Source of the DNA: Syntrophaceticus schinkii
GTDB taxonomy: Bacteria; Bacillota; DSM-12270; Thermacetogeniales; Thermacetogeniaceae
Direction of reading: 5' to 3'
Length of the DNA: 32,183 bases
NCBI RefSeq assembly: GCF_000946815.1
Contig: NZ_CDRZ01000240.1
Coordinates: 1 to 32,183, forward strand
Made by a program: the position numbers and the translations under genes
In this document: positions 25,309 to 32,183 of the stretch, piece by piece
Numbering within the stretch: position 1 is the stretch's first letter
Layout: each line of letters begins with the position of its first letter
Notes under the pieces: generated by a model
Seen by the model: the letters and a program-made list of their open reading frames with translations, nothing else
Database searches by the model: none
Told to the model about the DNA's origin: nothing

Positions 25309-26547
25309 CTACCCCTTGACAACCCCGAGCGTCTTCAACTTCTTAACAGGACGTACCAGATCCAACTGCTGGTTGAGCACAAAATCGATGTCCTTGTATA
25401 CCATCCGGCACTCCTCAGCAACATCGCCTTTCCTGTGTTTACCCAAAGCCACCCCCAACCGGTTGAGGTCATCCATAACCTGTTGAACAGAAAAGGTTTG
25501 TTTTGCCTTCTTGCGAGAGAAAACCCTTCCCGCTCCGTGAGAACAGGAATGAAAACTCTCTGGATTCCCCAGCCCCTCAACAATATACGAATAGCTGCCC
25601 ATGGCACCGGGGATAACCCCCATCTCTCCATTTCTGGCACTGATCGCCCCCTTGCGGTGCACCCAGACATCCTTTGCATAGTGGTGCTCAAAGGAGGCGT
25701 AGTTGTGGTGGCAGTTGATCGGCTTAGCAAACTTGATATCCTGTATACGGGCATGCTTGTTTAGGTAGTTGCGAAAGATATTCTGTACCTGGTCCATGAT
25801 CTGGCTGCGGTTCTCTCTGGCAAAATCCTGGGCGAGCTGCATCCAAGAGATATACTGCTGCCCATCCTCAGTATCAACAGGAAAGTAGGCCAGGTCATAG
25901 GACGCCGGAACAGGTGAATCCCACTGTTTATTTAGCCCTTTGGCGAGCTTATTGAAGTAATTGCATACCTTAAAGCCGAAGTTCCTGCTCCCGGAGTGCA
26001 CCATCAAGCCGGTCAGGCCGTCTTCATCCTCCTGGATCTCGATAAAGTGGTTGCCTCCGCCGAGTGTCCCCACTTGGTAATAACCGGAGTCCAGTTCAGG
26101 CACCAGCTTTGGTACCAGATGCTCCCGTGGAAATTGGCTGGCTGCGCGGTCAAGGACAGTACAGTGCCTCTTTTTTTTATGGTGCTTAAAACCTGTGGGA
26201 ACACTGCGCAGGATCTGGCCGGTAATGGCCTGGATCAGTTTTCCCTGGCCACCTGTATCTATCTGCAGTGTTTCTGCCGGAACATCCGTCTGTACAAAAC
26301 AGATGCCACAACCGATATCCACCCCTACGGCATTGGGAATGATCACCCCATCTGCAGCAATCACACCGCCGATAGGCATTCCATAGCCTTCATGGCAATC
26401 AGGCATTAAAGCTGCCCACTTGTGGATAAAGGGTAGGTTGGAGAGGTTGATCACCTGTCGCAGACACCCCTCGTCCACCTGGTCGACATCCTCAAGCCAG
26501 ATCTTGATGGGTTTTTGCTGTTTGCTCTCGTCAAAGTGAACAAACAT
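25309..26547 (-). CDS. rtcB: RtcB-family RNA-splicing ligase
   Basis: A 412-residue RtcB, which joins 2',3'-cyclic phosphate and 5'-OH RNA ends with GTP and Mn2+. Conserved blocks: LMPDCHEGYGMPIG, NAVGVDIGCG with the metal-binding Cys80, LGGGNHFIEIQ, MVHSGSRNFG and the active-site SCSHGAGR, whose histidine takes the GMP. Length is close to the E. coli protein. ATG 26547 has GGAGGG 7 bases upstream. The open frame running further up to 26694 is a translation of the 37-bp repeats and is not coding. In bacteria RtcB often repairs damage by tRNA- and rRNA-cleaving toxins; whether it offsets the HEPN toxin in this window is speculation. Confidence 0.92.
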   Translation of the reverse strand: MFVHFDESKQQKPIKIWLEDVDQVDEGCLRQVINLSNLPFIHKWAALMPDCHEGYGMPIGGVIAADGVIIPNAVGVDIGCGICFVQTDVPAETLQIDTGGQGKLIQAITGQILRSVPTGFKHHKKKRHCTVLDRAASQFPREHLVPKLVPELDSGYYQVGTLGGGNHFIEIQEDEDGLTGLMVHSGSRNFGFKVCNYFNKLAKGLNKQWDSPVPASYDLAYFPVDTEDGQQYISWMQLAQDFARENRSQIMDQVQNIFRNYLNKHARIQDIKFAKPINCHHNYASFEHHYAKDVWVHRKGAISARNGEMGVIPGAMGSYSYIVEGLGNPESFHSCSHGAGRVFSRKKAKQTFSVQQVMDDLNRLGVALGKHRKGDVAEECRMVYKDIDFVLNQQLDLVRPVKKLKTLGVVKG

Positions 26548-26594
26548 AAAAGATCCCTCCTCTCGCCTGCCAATTATATCACATGGATCAGGGA

Positions 26595-26702
26595 TGCACT
26601 GGGGACGGTTCCTGGTGCATTTCTGGAATGGTGCACTGGGGACGGTTCCTGGTGCATTTCTGGAATGGTGCACTGGGGACGGTTCCTGGTGCATTTCTGG
26701 AA
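26595..26702. repeat. Three 37-bp tandem units, each a REP-like palindrome (copies 8-10)
   Basis: Units begin at 26595, 26632 and 26669. Each has TGCAC and GTGCA arms around GGGGACGGTTCC, followed by a TTTCTGGAATGG spacer, and the units are identical as far as I can see. The array sits just upstream of the rtcB ribosome binding site, so rtcB transcripts started above it would carry three hairpins. Confidence 0.85.
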
Positions 26703-27185
26703 CAATTAATCAAATGAAGTTCATAAAGAGGATGTCTCAAAAGGGATGGCCCCTTTGTTACTAAAGAGCAATAACAATAAACAGAATGTATGTCGACCGA
26801 AACGTTGCTAAGAGAGAACTTAAGCTTTCCATCACTGAAACGACGGATGTAAAGCCAGACCTCGTTACCGGGAAGGTGATCCCGACACTCGATTGTCCGG
26901 AGTACCTTGACTTCAGCGTGTCTAAGCTAAACACTAGACCAGTCCCTTTCTACAGACATGTCCTTATTAGAAAACATTTAACCCGATTGCTAGAATTTAC
27001 GATCATCCGCCGGGAAAGCCCATCCTTTTAAGGGCGGGATGAAAGGCGGTTTTATGAATTTTTGAATATCAGATACTATAAATGAGATAGACTGTGCTTC
27101 ATCAGTTTATTCACATTCAGGTGTTTCGTACTGTTAGCAAAGGAGCAGGACCCCGGAAAGTATAAGAACCTGGAATATAATTAAA
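26703..27185. other. Intergenic stretch, possibly the remains of a mobile element
   Basis: About 480 bases. GAGGATGTCTCAAAAGGG near 26729 resembles the terminal sequence of IS1182-like elements. The 81-codon frame at 26786-27031 matches no family I know. At 27016-27040 a CATCCTT-TT-AAGG(GCG)GGATG hairpin after GGGAAAGCCC resembles the 3' hairpin found behind IS605-type tnpB genes. No transposase frame remains. Confidence 0.25.
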
Positions 27186-27234
27186 GTGGATCAGGAGAAG
27201 AACCACCCCCTGATCCACTGATCCACTGATCCAC
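27186..27234. repeat. REP-like palindrome (copy 11) with an 8-bp tandem tail
   Basis: An 11-bp perfect stem AGTGGATCAGG (27186-27196)/CCTGATCCACT (27209-27219) around a degenerate AGAACCACCC core. The right arm continues as three TGATCCAC units (27211-27234). It sits 9 bases past the iorB stop, with an AT-rich tail on the minus strand, so it may double as the iorAB terminator. Confidence 0.7.
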
Positions 27235-27242
27235 TGCTCCAA

Positions 27243-27827
27243 CTAGACTAGGGCTGCACCGGCGGCGAATGCCTTGAAGTTTACCTCGCGATAAGCGGGT
27301 TTGACTGATTCCGCCACAACAGAGGGCCAGTCCACCAGGTCATCAAGGCCTGCCAGTTTGACCATGGCACCCAACAGCACTACATTCATCACTCTCAGGT
27401 TCCCCAACTTCTCGGCCTCCTGATCCGCGTCAATAGTATAAAGAGAGATGGGGTATTTCGATAGCCGCTCTTTGATATCCTTTGGGTAATCTACGGCACC
27501 GGTCAGGATGGGTAGAGAAGGAATCTCCCTTTCGTTCATCAACAAGGTGCCGTTTCTTTTCAGGAAGTGCACATAACGCAGGGCCTCCAGCTTCTCCAGC
27601 GTGATCAGGAGATCAACGGCACCTGCCCCAACAATCGGGGAATAGACTTTTTCCCCATAAGAGAGCTGTGTGACCACACTCCCACCTCGCTGGGCCATCC
27701 CGTGCACCTCAGAGCTTTTTACATCATAACCTGCTTTAATCAAACCCGCAGAGAGGATACGTGAAGCCAAAAGGATCCCCTGTCCCCCTACTCCCGCAAG
27801 CATAATTCGCTTTGTTCCCTGTGCCAT
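27243..27827 (-). CDS. iorB: Indolepyruvate ferredoxin oxidoreductase beta subunit
   Basis: A 194-residue gamma-type 2-oxoacid oxidoreductase domain. It opens IMLAGVGGQGILLASRIL and has SSEVHGMAQRGGSVVTQL, the family's substrate-side motifs. With IorA it oxidatively decarboxylates arylpyruvates (from Trp, Phe, Tyr) to arylacetyl-CoA and reduces ferredoxin. Its start overlaps the iorA stop by one base (TAATG), so the two are translationally coupled. Confidence 0.93.
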   Translation of the reverse strand: MAQGTKRIMLAGVGGQGILLASRILSAGLIKAGYDVKSSEVHGMAQRGGSVVTQLSYGEKVYSPIVGAGAVDLLITLEKLEALRYVHFLKRNGTLLMNEREIPSLPILTGAVDYPKDIKERLSKYPISLYTIDADQEAEKLGNLRVMNVVLLGAMVKLAGLDDLVDWPSVVAESVKPAYREVNFKAFAAGAALV

Positions 27828-29605
27828 TACCTGGACACCTCCTGATCCTTGACCCTGATCGCTTCTTTTTTACATAACTGCTCACAGACACCACACCCGG
27901 TACAGCTGAGGGGATCGATCACCGGGTACTCCTCATCTCCCAAAGAAATGGCCGGGCATCCCAAACGGAGGCAGGACTTACACTTACTGCAAACCTCTGT
28001 ATCTACCTCCATCAATGGTCCCTTCTTGACACCCTTGATCAGGCGGCACGGCGATTTAATGACAAGGGCTACCCTGTCCTGTGTTTCCTTTGCCTCACGG
28101 ATAGCATCTCTGATCCCCTTGAGGTCAAAGGCATTGACCTCAAGCACGCGGTCATAGCCAACAGCCATAAAGATGCGTTCCGGTTCCTGCATAAAAGTAG
28201 CATCCCCGCTCATCGTCTGCCCAGTACCAGGGTTTTGCTGGTGGCCGGTCATGGCTGTGATCCTGTTATCCAGCACAACAGGAATGATATCTCTCTTATT
28301 ATAAATGGCATCAATCGCTCCGGTGATCCCGGAATGATAGAAAGTAGAGTCGCCCACAACCCCAAAGATCTTCTTTCCCTCTGGGGGATTTATGCTCAAG
28401 CCCAGGGCGATGGAATAGCCGCCCCCCATACAAGCGGATACATCGATTCCATCAAGCGGTGGCGCGGCCCCCAGAGTATAGCAGCCGATATCCCCTACAA
28501 CAGTAGCCTTCTCCCTCCTCGCCAAATAGAAAAAGGCGCGGTGTGGACACCCAGCGCAGAGAATGGGAGGACGCACCGGAACATCAGGAGCGGGCTCCTT
28601 CGCTGCTGGATCCAACTCTTCCAAGGGTTCGAGACCCGCCCTGGCGAGTGATGTGGCCACCACCTGTTGGTTCAGCTCAAAGAAGGGAGAGATGTACTTC
28701 TTCCCTTCGCATTCAATTCCCATGGCACGGACATTAAACTCCAGATAGGGATCCAGTTCTTCGACAACATAAATCTTCTTGACCTGGCGAGCAAAATCCC
28801 GGATGATCTCCTGGTCAAAGGGGTAAACAAGCCCCAGCTTCAAAACCGAATACCGGTCACCGAAGGCCTCTTTGACATAATTGTAGGATGCCCCGGATGT
28901 GATAATGCCCACATCTTGATCAGTAATCTCCATTGTATTTACAGCTCTGGCCTCCGTATCTTTGCTCAGCTTAGCCAGGTTTTCCTCGAGAATCACCCTG
29001 CGCGCCCTGGCGTGGGCAGGGAGTGTCACAAACTTGGAAACATTGCGCTCATAGTCGCGCGCCTGCCTTTTATAAACTTTTCCCGTGTCAATTTCCACAA
29101 GGCTCCGCGAGTGACAGACCCTAGTCACCATACGCAGGAAAAAGGGCACATCATAGCGTTCGCTCAAATCAAAGGCTAATGCAGCATAATCGAGGCACTC
29201 CTGGCTGTTTGAAGGCTCCAGCATCGGTACCTTGGCATGCAGGGCATACCACCTGTTATCCTGCTCATTCTGGGAACTGTGCATCCCCGGGTCATCAGCG
29301 GTCACGATCACCAATCCGCCATTGATACCCATATAAGCAAATGTAAACAGGGGATCAGCAGCAACATTTACCCCCACATGCTTCATCGTCACTAAACTGC
29401 GCAGCCCAGCCACACAGGCCCCATAGGCTTGTTCCATGGCAACCTTCTCATTGATCGACCAGGCGCATTCTGGGCCACCCTTCTTCTCTAAAACCTCAAT
29501 GATCTCTGTGCTGGGTGTGCCAGGGTAGCCGATTCCAAGGCCAACACCAGCTATATAAGCCCCTTCGGCCACAGCCTCATTTCCTGATAAGATAATCTTC
29601 TGCAA
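27827..29605 (-). CDS. iorA: Indolepyruvate ferredoxin oxidoreductase alpha subunit
   Basis: A 592-residue thiamine-diphosphate enzyme subunit. Order of domains: pyrimidine-binding part (LSGNEAVAEGAYIAGVG, GYPGTPSTEIIE), a transketolase-C-like part, the pyrophosphate-binding part (CAGCPHRAFFY, GDIGCYTLGAAPP, GVVGDSTFYHSG) and two C-terminal 4Fe-4S clusters (CSKCKSCLRLGCP, CTGCGVCEQLC). I place the start at TTG 29605: GGGAGGGG is 8 bases upstream and the protein then begins at the conserved QKIILSGNEA. The open frame to 29680 has no ribosome binding site. It lies downstream of paaK on the same strand, with a probable terminator and its own leader between. Complete, with nothing odd. Confidence 0.93.
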   Translation of the reverse strand: MQKIILSGNEAVAEGAYIAGVGLGIGYPGTPSTEIIEVLEKKGGPECAWSINEKVAMEQAYGACVAGLRSLVTMKHVGVNVAADPLFTFAYMGINGGLVIVTADDPGMHSSQNEQDNRWYALHAKVPMLEPSNSQECLDYAALAFDLSERYDVPFFLRMVTRVCHSRSLVEIDTGKVYKRQARDYERNVSKFVTLPAHARARRVILEENLAKLSKDTEARAVNTMEITDQDVGIITSGASYNYVKEAFGDRYSVLKLGLVYPFDQEIIRDFARQVKKIYVVEELDPYLEFNVRAMGIECEGKKYISPFFELNQQVVATSLARAGLEPLEELDPAAKEPAPDVPVRPPILCAGCPHRAFFYLARREKATVVGDIGCYTLGAAPPLDGIDVSACMGGGYSIALGLSINPPEGKKIFGVVGDSTFYHSGITGAIDAIYNKRDIIPVVLDNRITAMTGHQQNPGTGQTMSGDATFMQEPERIFMAVGYDRVLEVNAFDLKGIRDAIREAKETQDRVALVIKSPCRLIKGVKKGPLMEVDTEVCSKCKSCLRLGCPAISLGDEEYPVIDPLSCTGCGVCEQLCKKEAIRVKDQEVSR

Positions 29606-29723
29606 TCTTTCTTCCCCTCCCTTGATGGAATACAGAACATTTAACTGCTGGTACACTTCTCTTTTAACGCCGATTGACAAAAGCAGCTGACAACAAATAC
29701 TTTTTGTATGTTCTGTCTACCTC

Positions 29724-29747
29724 AACACCTATAATAACACCTATAAT
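29724..29747. repeat. Two 12-bp direct repeats upstream of iorA
   Basis: AACACCTATAAT occurs twice head to tail, about 120-140 bases before the iorA start. It may be a regulator-binding duplication or simple slippage. Confidence 0.6.
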
Positions 29748-29749
29748 AA

Positions 29750-29783
29750 AGAAAAACCCCTTATAATTTCTCCAGATAGGGGA
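29750..29783 (-). terminator. Probable terminator between paaK and iorA
   Basis: On the minus strand CCCCTAT and AT(A)AGGGG pair with one bulge and are followed by TTTTTCTTTATT. This suggests that iorAB also has its own promoter rather than depending only on read-through from paaK. Confidence 0.5.
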
Positions 29784-29809
29784 AATAATCCTTTGATCTG
29801 ACCTGCAAA

Positions 29810-29838
29810 GCGTGACTATGGGGAGGTCCTTGTCACGC
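29810..29838. repeat. Degenerate REP-like palindrome (copy 12)
   Basis: Arms GCGTGAC and GTCACGC around GGGGAGGTCC, two changes from the family core. Confidence 0.55.
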
Positions 29839-29942
29839 TAATGGGAACATAGTAACGGTTTTCTGTCACACTACTTTAAAAAAAGGTTTCGGATGCCTGA
29901 AGTCGCCAGTCTGCAGTTACCATAATCATCCTTACACCCTGG

Positions 29943-30041
29943 GCCAGCCGCGGGGACGGTCTCTGTGGCAGGTCTTGAGAGCTGTCTCCCCTTGCACACG
30001 TCAGTTCCGGGAGATGCACCGGGAACCGTCCCCGGCGCATC
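29943..30041. repeat. Two REP-like palindromes after paaK (copies 13 and 14)
   Basis: Copy 13 (29943-29969) has core GGGGACGGTCTC between GCCA and TGGC. Copy 14 (30013-30041) has GATGC/GCATC arms around GGGAACCGTCCCC. The two have opposite orientation. Otherwise the 29606-30046 gap holds only the terminator and repeats listed separately. Confidence 0.65.
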
Positions 30042-30046
30042 AGTCC

Positions 30047-31330
30047 TCAACCCCTGTTTCTCTGGTCAAAGACACGCTTTGTCTTTCTCTCACTGCGGGG
30101 CAAACTCCTCTGGGGTACAACCTCAACATCAGCCAGAATCCCGATCACCCGCTTGATATTCTGCCTGCAGGCAGCCGCGGTCTCATCGGGATCAGCCTCC
30201 GGTTCCCCCTCTACCCTCAGCAGAATGCAGTCTTTTCCGTCCTGCCTGGTGACAATAACCTGATATTCGCTGCTGGCACCTGGGGTTCCCTTTAAAGCTG
30301 CATCGATCTGCCCTGGGAAAACCAGCACACCCTTGACCTTAAAGGCCTCATCACTGCGTCCCAGAATGCGATCGATCATCGGATAAGGGCTGCCACAGGA
30401 ACAGGCCTCCGGAAGGAGCCGTGTGATATCCCGGGTACGGTAGCGTAAAAGGGGCAGTCCTTCCTTGGTCAGAGTTGTGATCACCAGTTCACCTTTCTCT
30501 CCCACAGGCAGCACCTCCCCTGTATCAGGGTCGATGATTTCAAAGTAAACATAATCACTCCAGTAGTGGATACCGCAGTGGTGATGACAGTCGATGCCGA
30601 TACCCGGACCGTAGATCTCGGTCAAACCATATATATCGAAGGTATCAATATTCAAAATAGAAGAGATGCGCTGCCTCATCTTTTCCCCCCAGCGCTCGGA
30701 CCCAAAAACACCCGCACGCAGGGAAACCTTATCCCTCAAATTGCGCCTGGCTATTTCCTCTGCCAGGAAGAGGCCGTAAGAAGCAGTTCCTATGATGACG
30801 CTTGCCTTCAGGTCCAACATCATCTCCAACTGCTTTTCGGTGTTTCCGGGACCCATGGGGATAGCCATGGCTCCGATCCTTTCCGTTCCGCTCTGAAAAC
30901 CGATCCCCGCGGTCCAGAGCCCATAGCCAGGTGTGATCTGTACGCGGTCACTCCTGTTAACCCCGGCGAAACTCAAACACCGGGCCATCATATCTGTAAA
31001 AGCATCCACATCATTTTTGGTATAAGGGATAATGGTCGGCTTTCCGGTGGTCCCGGAGGAGGCATGGATGCGGACGATCTCCTCTTCTTCCGCTGCCTGC
31101 ATATATTCGATGGGGTGTTCCCGCAGTTCCTGCTTTACTGTAAAGGGAATGTGGGCAAAATCTGCGAGGGTTTGGATATCCTCCGGTTTCAAACCGGCCG
31201 TCTTGAGCTTATCACGGTAAAAACCGCTCTGTCCATAAACACGCTTGATTAACTGCTGCAGTGCAGCAAACTGATGCTCGTGAAGTCTCTCATAATCGAT
31301 GAGGGGATATTTCGGTAAGGATCTGGCCAT
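30047..31330 (-). CDS. paaK: Phenylacetate-CoA ligase
   Basis: A 427-residue ANL-superfamily acid-CoA ligase that activates phenylacetate or related aryl acids with ATP and CoA. The phosphate-binding loop SSGTTGKPT is at 91-99. YGLTEIYGPG, RYRTRDITRL and the hinge/C-terminal GRSDEAFKVKGVLVFP follow, with a CSCGSPYP segment typical of PaaK. With IorAB downstream it fits aromatic amino acid fermentation, where running the ligase in reverse can yield ATP from arylacetyl-CoA. ATG 31330 is the only possible start, since an in-frame TAA lies 16 bases upstream. The Shine-Dalgarno GGAGGT is 29 bases away with a 22-base hairpin between. The gene has a near-consensus promoter and a leader terminator. 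Confidence 0.92.
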   Translation of the reverse strand: MARSLPKYPLIDYERLHEHQFAALQQLIKRVYGQSGFYRDKLKTAGLKPEDIQTLADFAHIPFTVKQELREHPIEYMQAAEEEEIVRIHASSGTTGKPTIIPYTKNDVDAFTDMMARCLSFAGVNRSDRVQITPGYGLWTAGIGFQSGTERIGAMAIPMGPGNTEKQLEMMLDLKASVIIGTASYGLFLAEEIARRNLRDKVSLRAGVFGSERWGEKMRQRISSILNIDTFDIYGLTEIYGPGIGIDCHHHCGIHYWSDYVYFEIIDPDTGEVLPVGEKGELVITTLTKEGLPLLRYRTRDITRLLPEACSCGSPYPMIDRILGRSDEAFKVKGVLVFPGQIDAALKGTPGASSEYQVIVTRQDGKDCILLRVEGEPEADPDETAAACRQNIKRVIGILADVEVVPQRSLPRSERKTKRVFDQRNRG

Positions 31331-31335
31331 CTGAG

Positions 31336-31365
31336 GCGACCTGACTTATCAGGTCGCGCACCTCC
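31336..31365 (-). promoter_or_regulatory. Hairpin separating the paaK Shine-Dalgarno from its ATG
   Basis: GGAGGT (31360-31365) is followed after 2 bases by a perfect 9-bp stem GCGACCTGA-TAAG-TCAGGTCGC (31336-31357), then 5 bases and the ATG. Folding the hairpin reduces the effective spacing from 29 to 7 bases. The loop contains an in-frame stop, so no start codon exists nearer the Shine-Dalgarno in the paaK frame. Confidence 0.7.
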
Positions 31366-31388
31366 TCTCCAAATTTAGCAATAAATAA

Positions 31389-31411
31389 AACCAGGCCTGC
31401 AAAGCCTGGTT
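31389..31411 (-). terminator. Intrinsic terminator within the paaK leader
   Basis: A perfect 8-bp stem AACCAGGC/GCCTGGTT with a 7-base loop, followed on the minus strand by TTATTTATT. It lies downstream of the probable paaK promoter (31493-31522), so it may act as an attenuator; alternatively it ends the small gene at 31539. Confidence 0.7.
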
Positions 31412-31492
31412 ATCTCAATCAAAGGTCATTGCTTTGCTCAGCTCAACTCTTCTTTTCTCAACTCAACTAATCTATTTATTCAATTATTAATT

Positions 31493-31522
31493 TTTATACC
31501 ACAACAACCCGGTTCAAGTCAA
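31493..31522 (-). promoter_or_regulatory. Probable paaK promoter
   Basis: On the minus strand TTGACT (31517-31522), an 18-base spacer and TATAAA (31493-31498). This gives a leader of about 155 bases before paaK. The leader contains several GTTGAG words (31439-31470). Confidence 0.55.
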
Positions 31523-31538
31523 TGGTCTTTTTTACCTA

Positions 31539-31742
31539 TTACATAACGATATAATAACAGGACTCTATCTCATCCTGTCCTGCACCTTCCAAACCCTGCC
31601 GGAGCTTTGCCAGGGTGCGGCCGTCCATTTCTTCTGGGTAATGTCCCAAAATCCTGCGGCAAATAGCAACACTGGCCTGGGATTCCCTGTTCTCCCCTAC
31701 AAAACTTACAATCTGTTCGATCATCTTTCCCTGTTCCATCAT
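31539..31742 (-). CDS. Small hypothetical protein, 66-67 residues
   Basis: Not recognised. GGGGGGAG lies just upstream of two consecutive ATGs (31742, 31739); the second gives the better spacing. The sequence is acidic and probably helical (MIEQIVSFVGENRESQASVAI, shortened here) and ends ESCYYIVM. It is the gene before paaK on the same strand, separated by the paaK promoter and a terminator-like hairpin. The good ribosome binding site makes it likely to be real. Confidence 0.6.
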   Translation of the reverse strand: MMEQGKMIEQIVSFVGENRESQASVAICRRILGHYPEEMDGRTLAKLRQGLEGAGQDEIESCYYIVM

Positions 31743-32183
31743 CGACTCCCCCCTTACATTTTCCCCTTATTTTTCCCGAATGAGCATTTTTCTTGCATCA
31801 ATTTACTGTAAGGGGGCGGCAGAGCTTGCTTTATTGCTACCTGTAAAAATAAATGTCGGAAGCCAGTTATCCATCCACTTTTGGCCTCCGGCATATTCTG
31901 TAGTATCTCTCATAGGCAGTCATCCCAGCAATCCAAGTGAAAATAAAATGGATCGGGAGAACCCGTCCCCGTGATCCACTTTTAGCTGGGTTGCCATGCA
32001 GATTTCGCGATACAGAAGACAGATAAAATAAGAAAAAGAGCAGCAAGACACAAAATAAAGCACTTTGTTTTGTTATTTTAAAATTCATGGATTTAAGACG
32101 CCTCTGCGACTAATGTAAAAAGCGCAATACATATAAGTGCTGTTAGAATAGGACAACTACCCCTTCGTTTTTTATTTGCACCA
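31743..32183. other. Right-end intergenic stretch with REP-like palindrome (copy 15)
   Basis: Copy 15 at 31950-31977 has GGATC/GATCC arms and core GAACCCGTCCCC. Beyond it is AT-rich sequence to the window edge. A 73-codon minus-strand frame (31867-32088) begins with a hydrophobic stretch but reads through the palindrome and has only a weak ribosome binding site. It could be a truncated membrane peptide; I do not annotate it. Confidence 0.5.

Noticed and set aside
26548-26694. N-terminal extension of RtcB
   Set aside because: The extension is a translation of the 37-bp repeats. GGAGGG and the conserved protein both start at 26547.
26595-26702. CRISPR-like array
   Set aside because: The 37-bp period contains one constant palindrome and a constant short spacer. 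There are no variable spacers and no cas genes.
31389-31522. T-box riboswitch in the paaK leader
   Set aside because: The leader is only about 155 bases and has no T-box antiterminator signature or specifier stem that I can see.
31867-32088. Minus-strand 73-codon frame with a hydrophobic N-terminus
   Set aside because: It reads through a REP-like palindrome, has only a weak ribosome binding site and no recognisable family.

Overview
The window looks like a chromosomal segment of an anaerobic, spore-former-type Firmicute (Clostridia, Peptococcaceae-like). The grounds are strong GGAGG-type ribosome binding sites, frequent GTG and TTG starts, tRNA genes with encoded CCA, and genes typical of anaerobes: indolepyruvate:ferredoxin oxidoreductase (IorAB), a phenylacetate-CoA ligase, a CooC-type nickel-insertion ATPase and FeoAB. 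The genus cannot be fixed from the sequence alone.

Layout. 0-1.6 kb: a 7-bp tandem repeat, a CadC-like ArsR regulator and the decayed 3' half of a radical SAM/SPASM gene. 1.7-4.8 kb: an iron-uptake locus with two Fur-box-like sites, feoB (broken by three single-base shifts) and a FeoA-domain protein with a cysteine-rich N-terminus. 4.8-10.4 kb: heme O synthase (ctaB), a metal-dependent amidohydrolase, a CooC-like ATPase and recQ (one shift). 10.6-19.7 kb: a seven-gene minus-strand type I restriction-modification operon, met at its 3' end by an orphan HicB. Its gene order is degenerate methyltransferase-TRD fusion, HIRAN protein, hsdM, HEPN, MNT, hsdS (shifted in A8) and hsdR. 19.8-22.2 kb: a secreted/anchored serine hydrolase, then a small gene overlapping a nucleotidyltransferase. 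22.2-22.6 kb: a tRNA-His/Gln/Lys operon with clear promoter and terminator. 23-24.9 kb: an EamA transporter (shifted in T9) and DegV. 25-26.7 kb: RtcB RNA ligase. 27.2-31.5 kb: paaK and iorAB, the arylacetate/aromatic amino acid oxidation module.

The most promising biology is the 10.8-19.7 kb operon. It is a complete type I R-M system (R, M, S) carrying three non-canonical parts: an apparently inactive methyltransferase fused to a DNA-recognition domain, a HIRAN DNA-binding protein and a HEPN/MNT toxin-antitoxin pair. It is driven by a near-consensus promoter whose -35 box lies inside a 16-bp perfect palindrome.

Two window-wide patterns stand out. First, at least 15 short palindromic elements share a GGGGACGGTTCC core but have different, self-complementary arms, like REP elements. 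Second, at least seven single-base insertions split otherwise intact genes, four of them in A/T runs of 7-9. That may reflect sequence error, recent decay or slippage, so gene-loss statements here should be read with caution. The paaK gene has its Shine-Dalgarno sequence separated from its ATG by a perfect hairpin, and a terminator-like hairpin further up in its leader.
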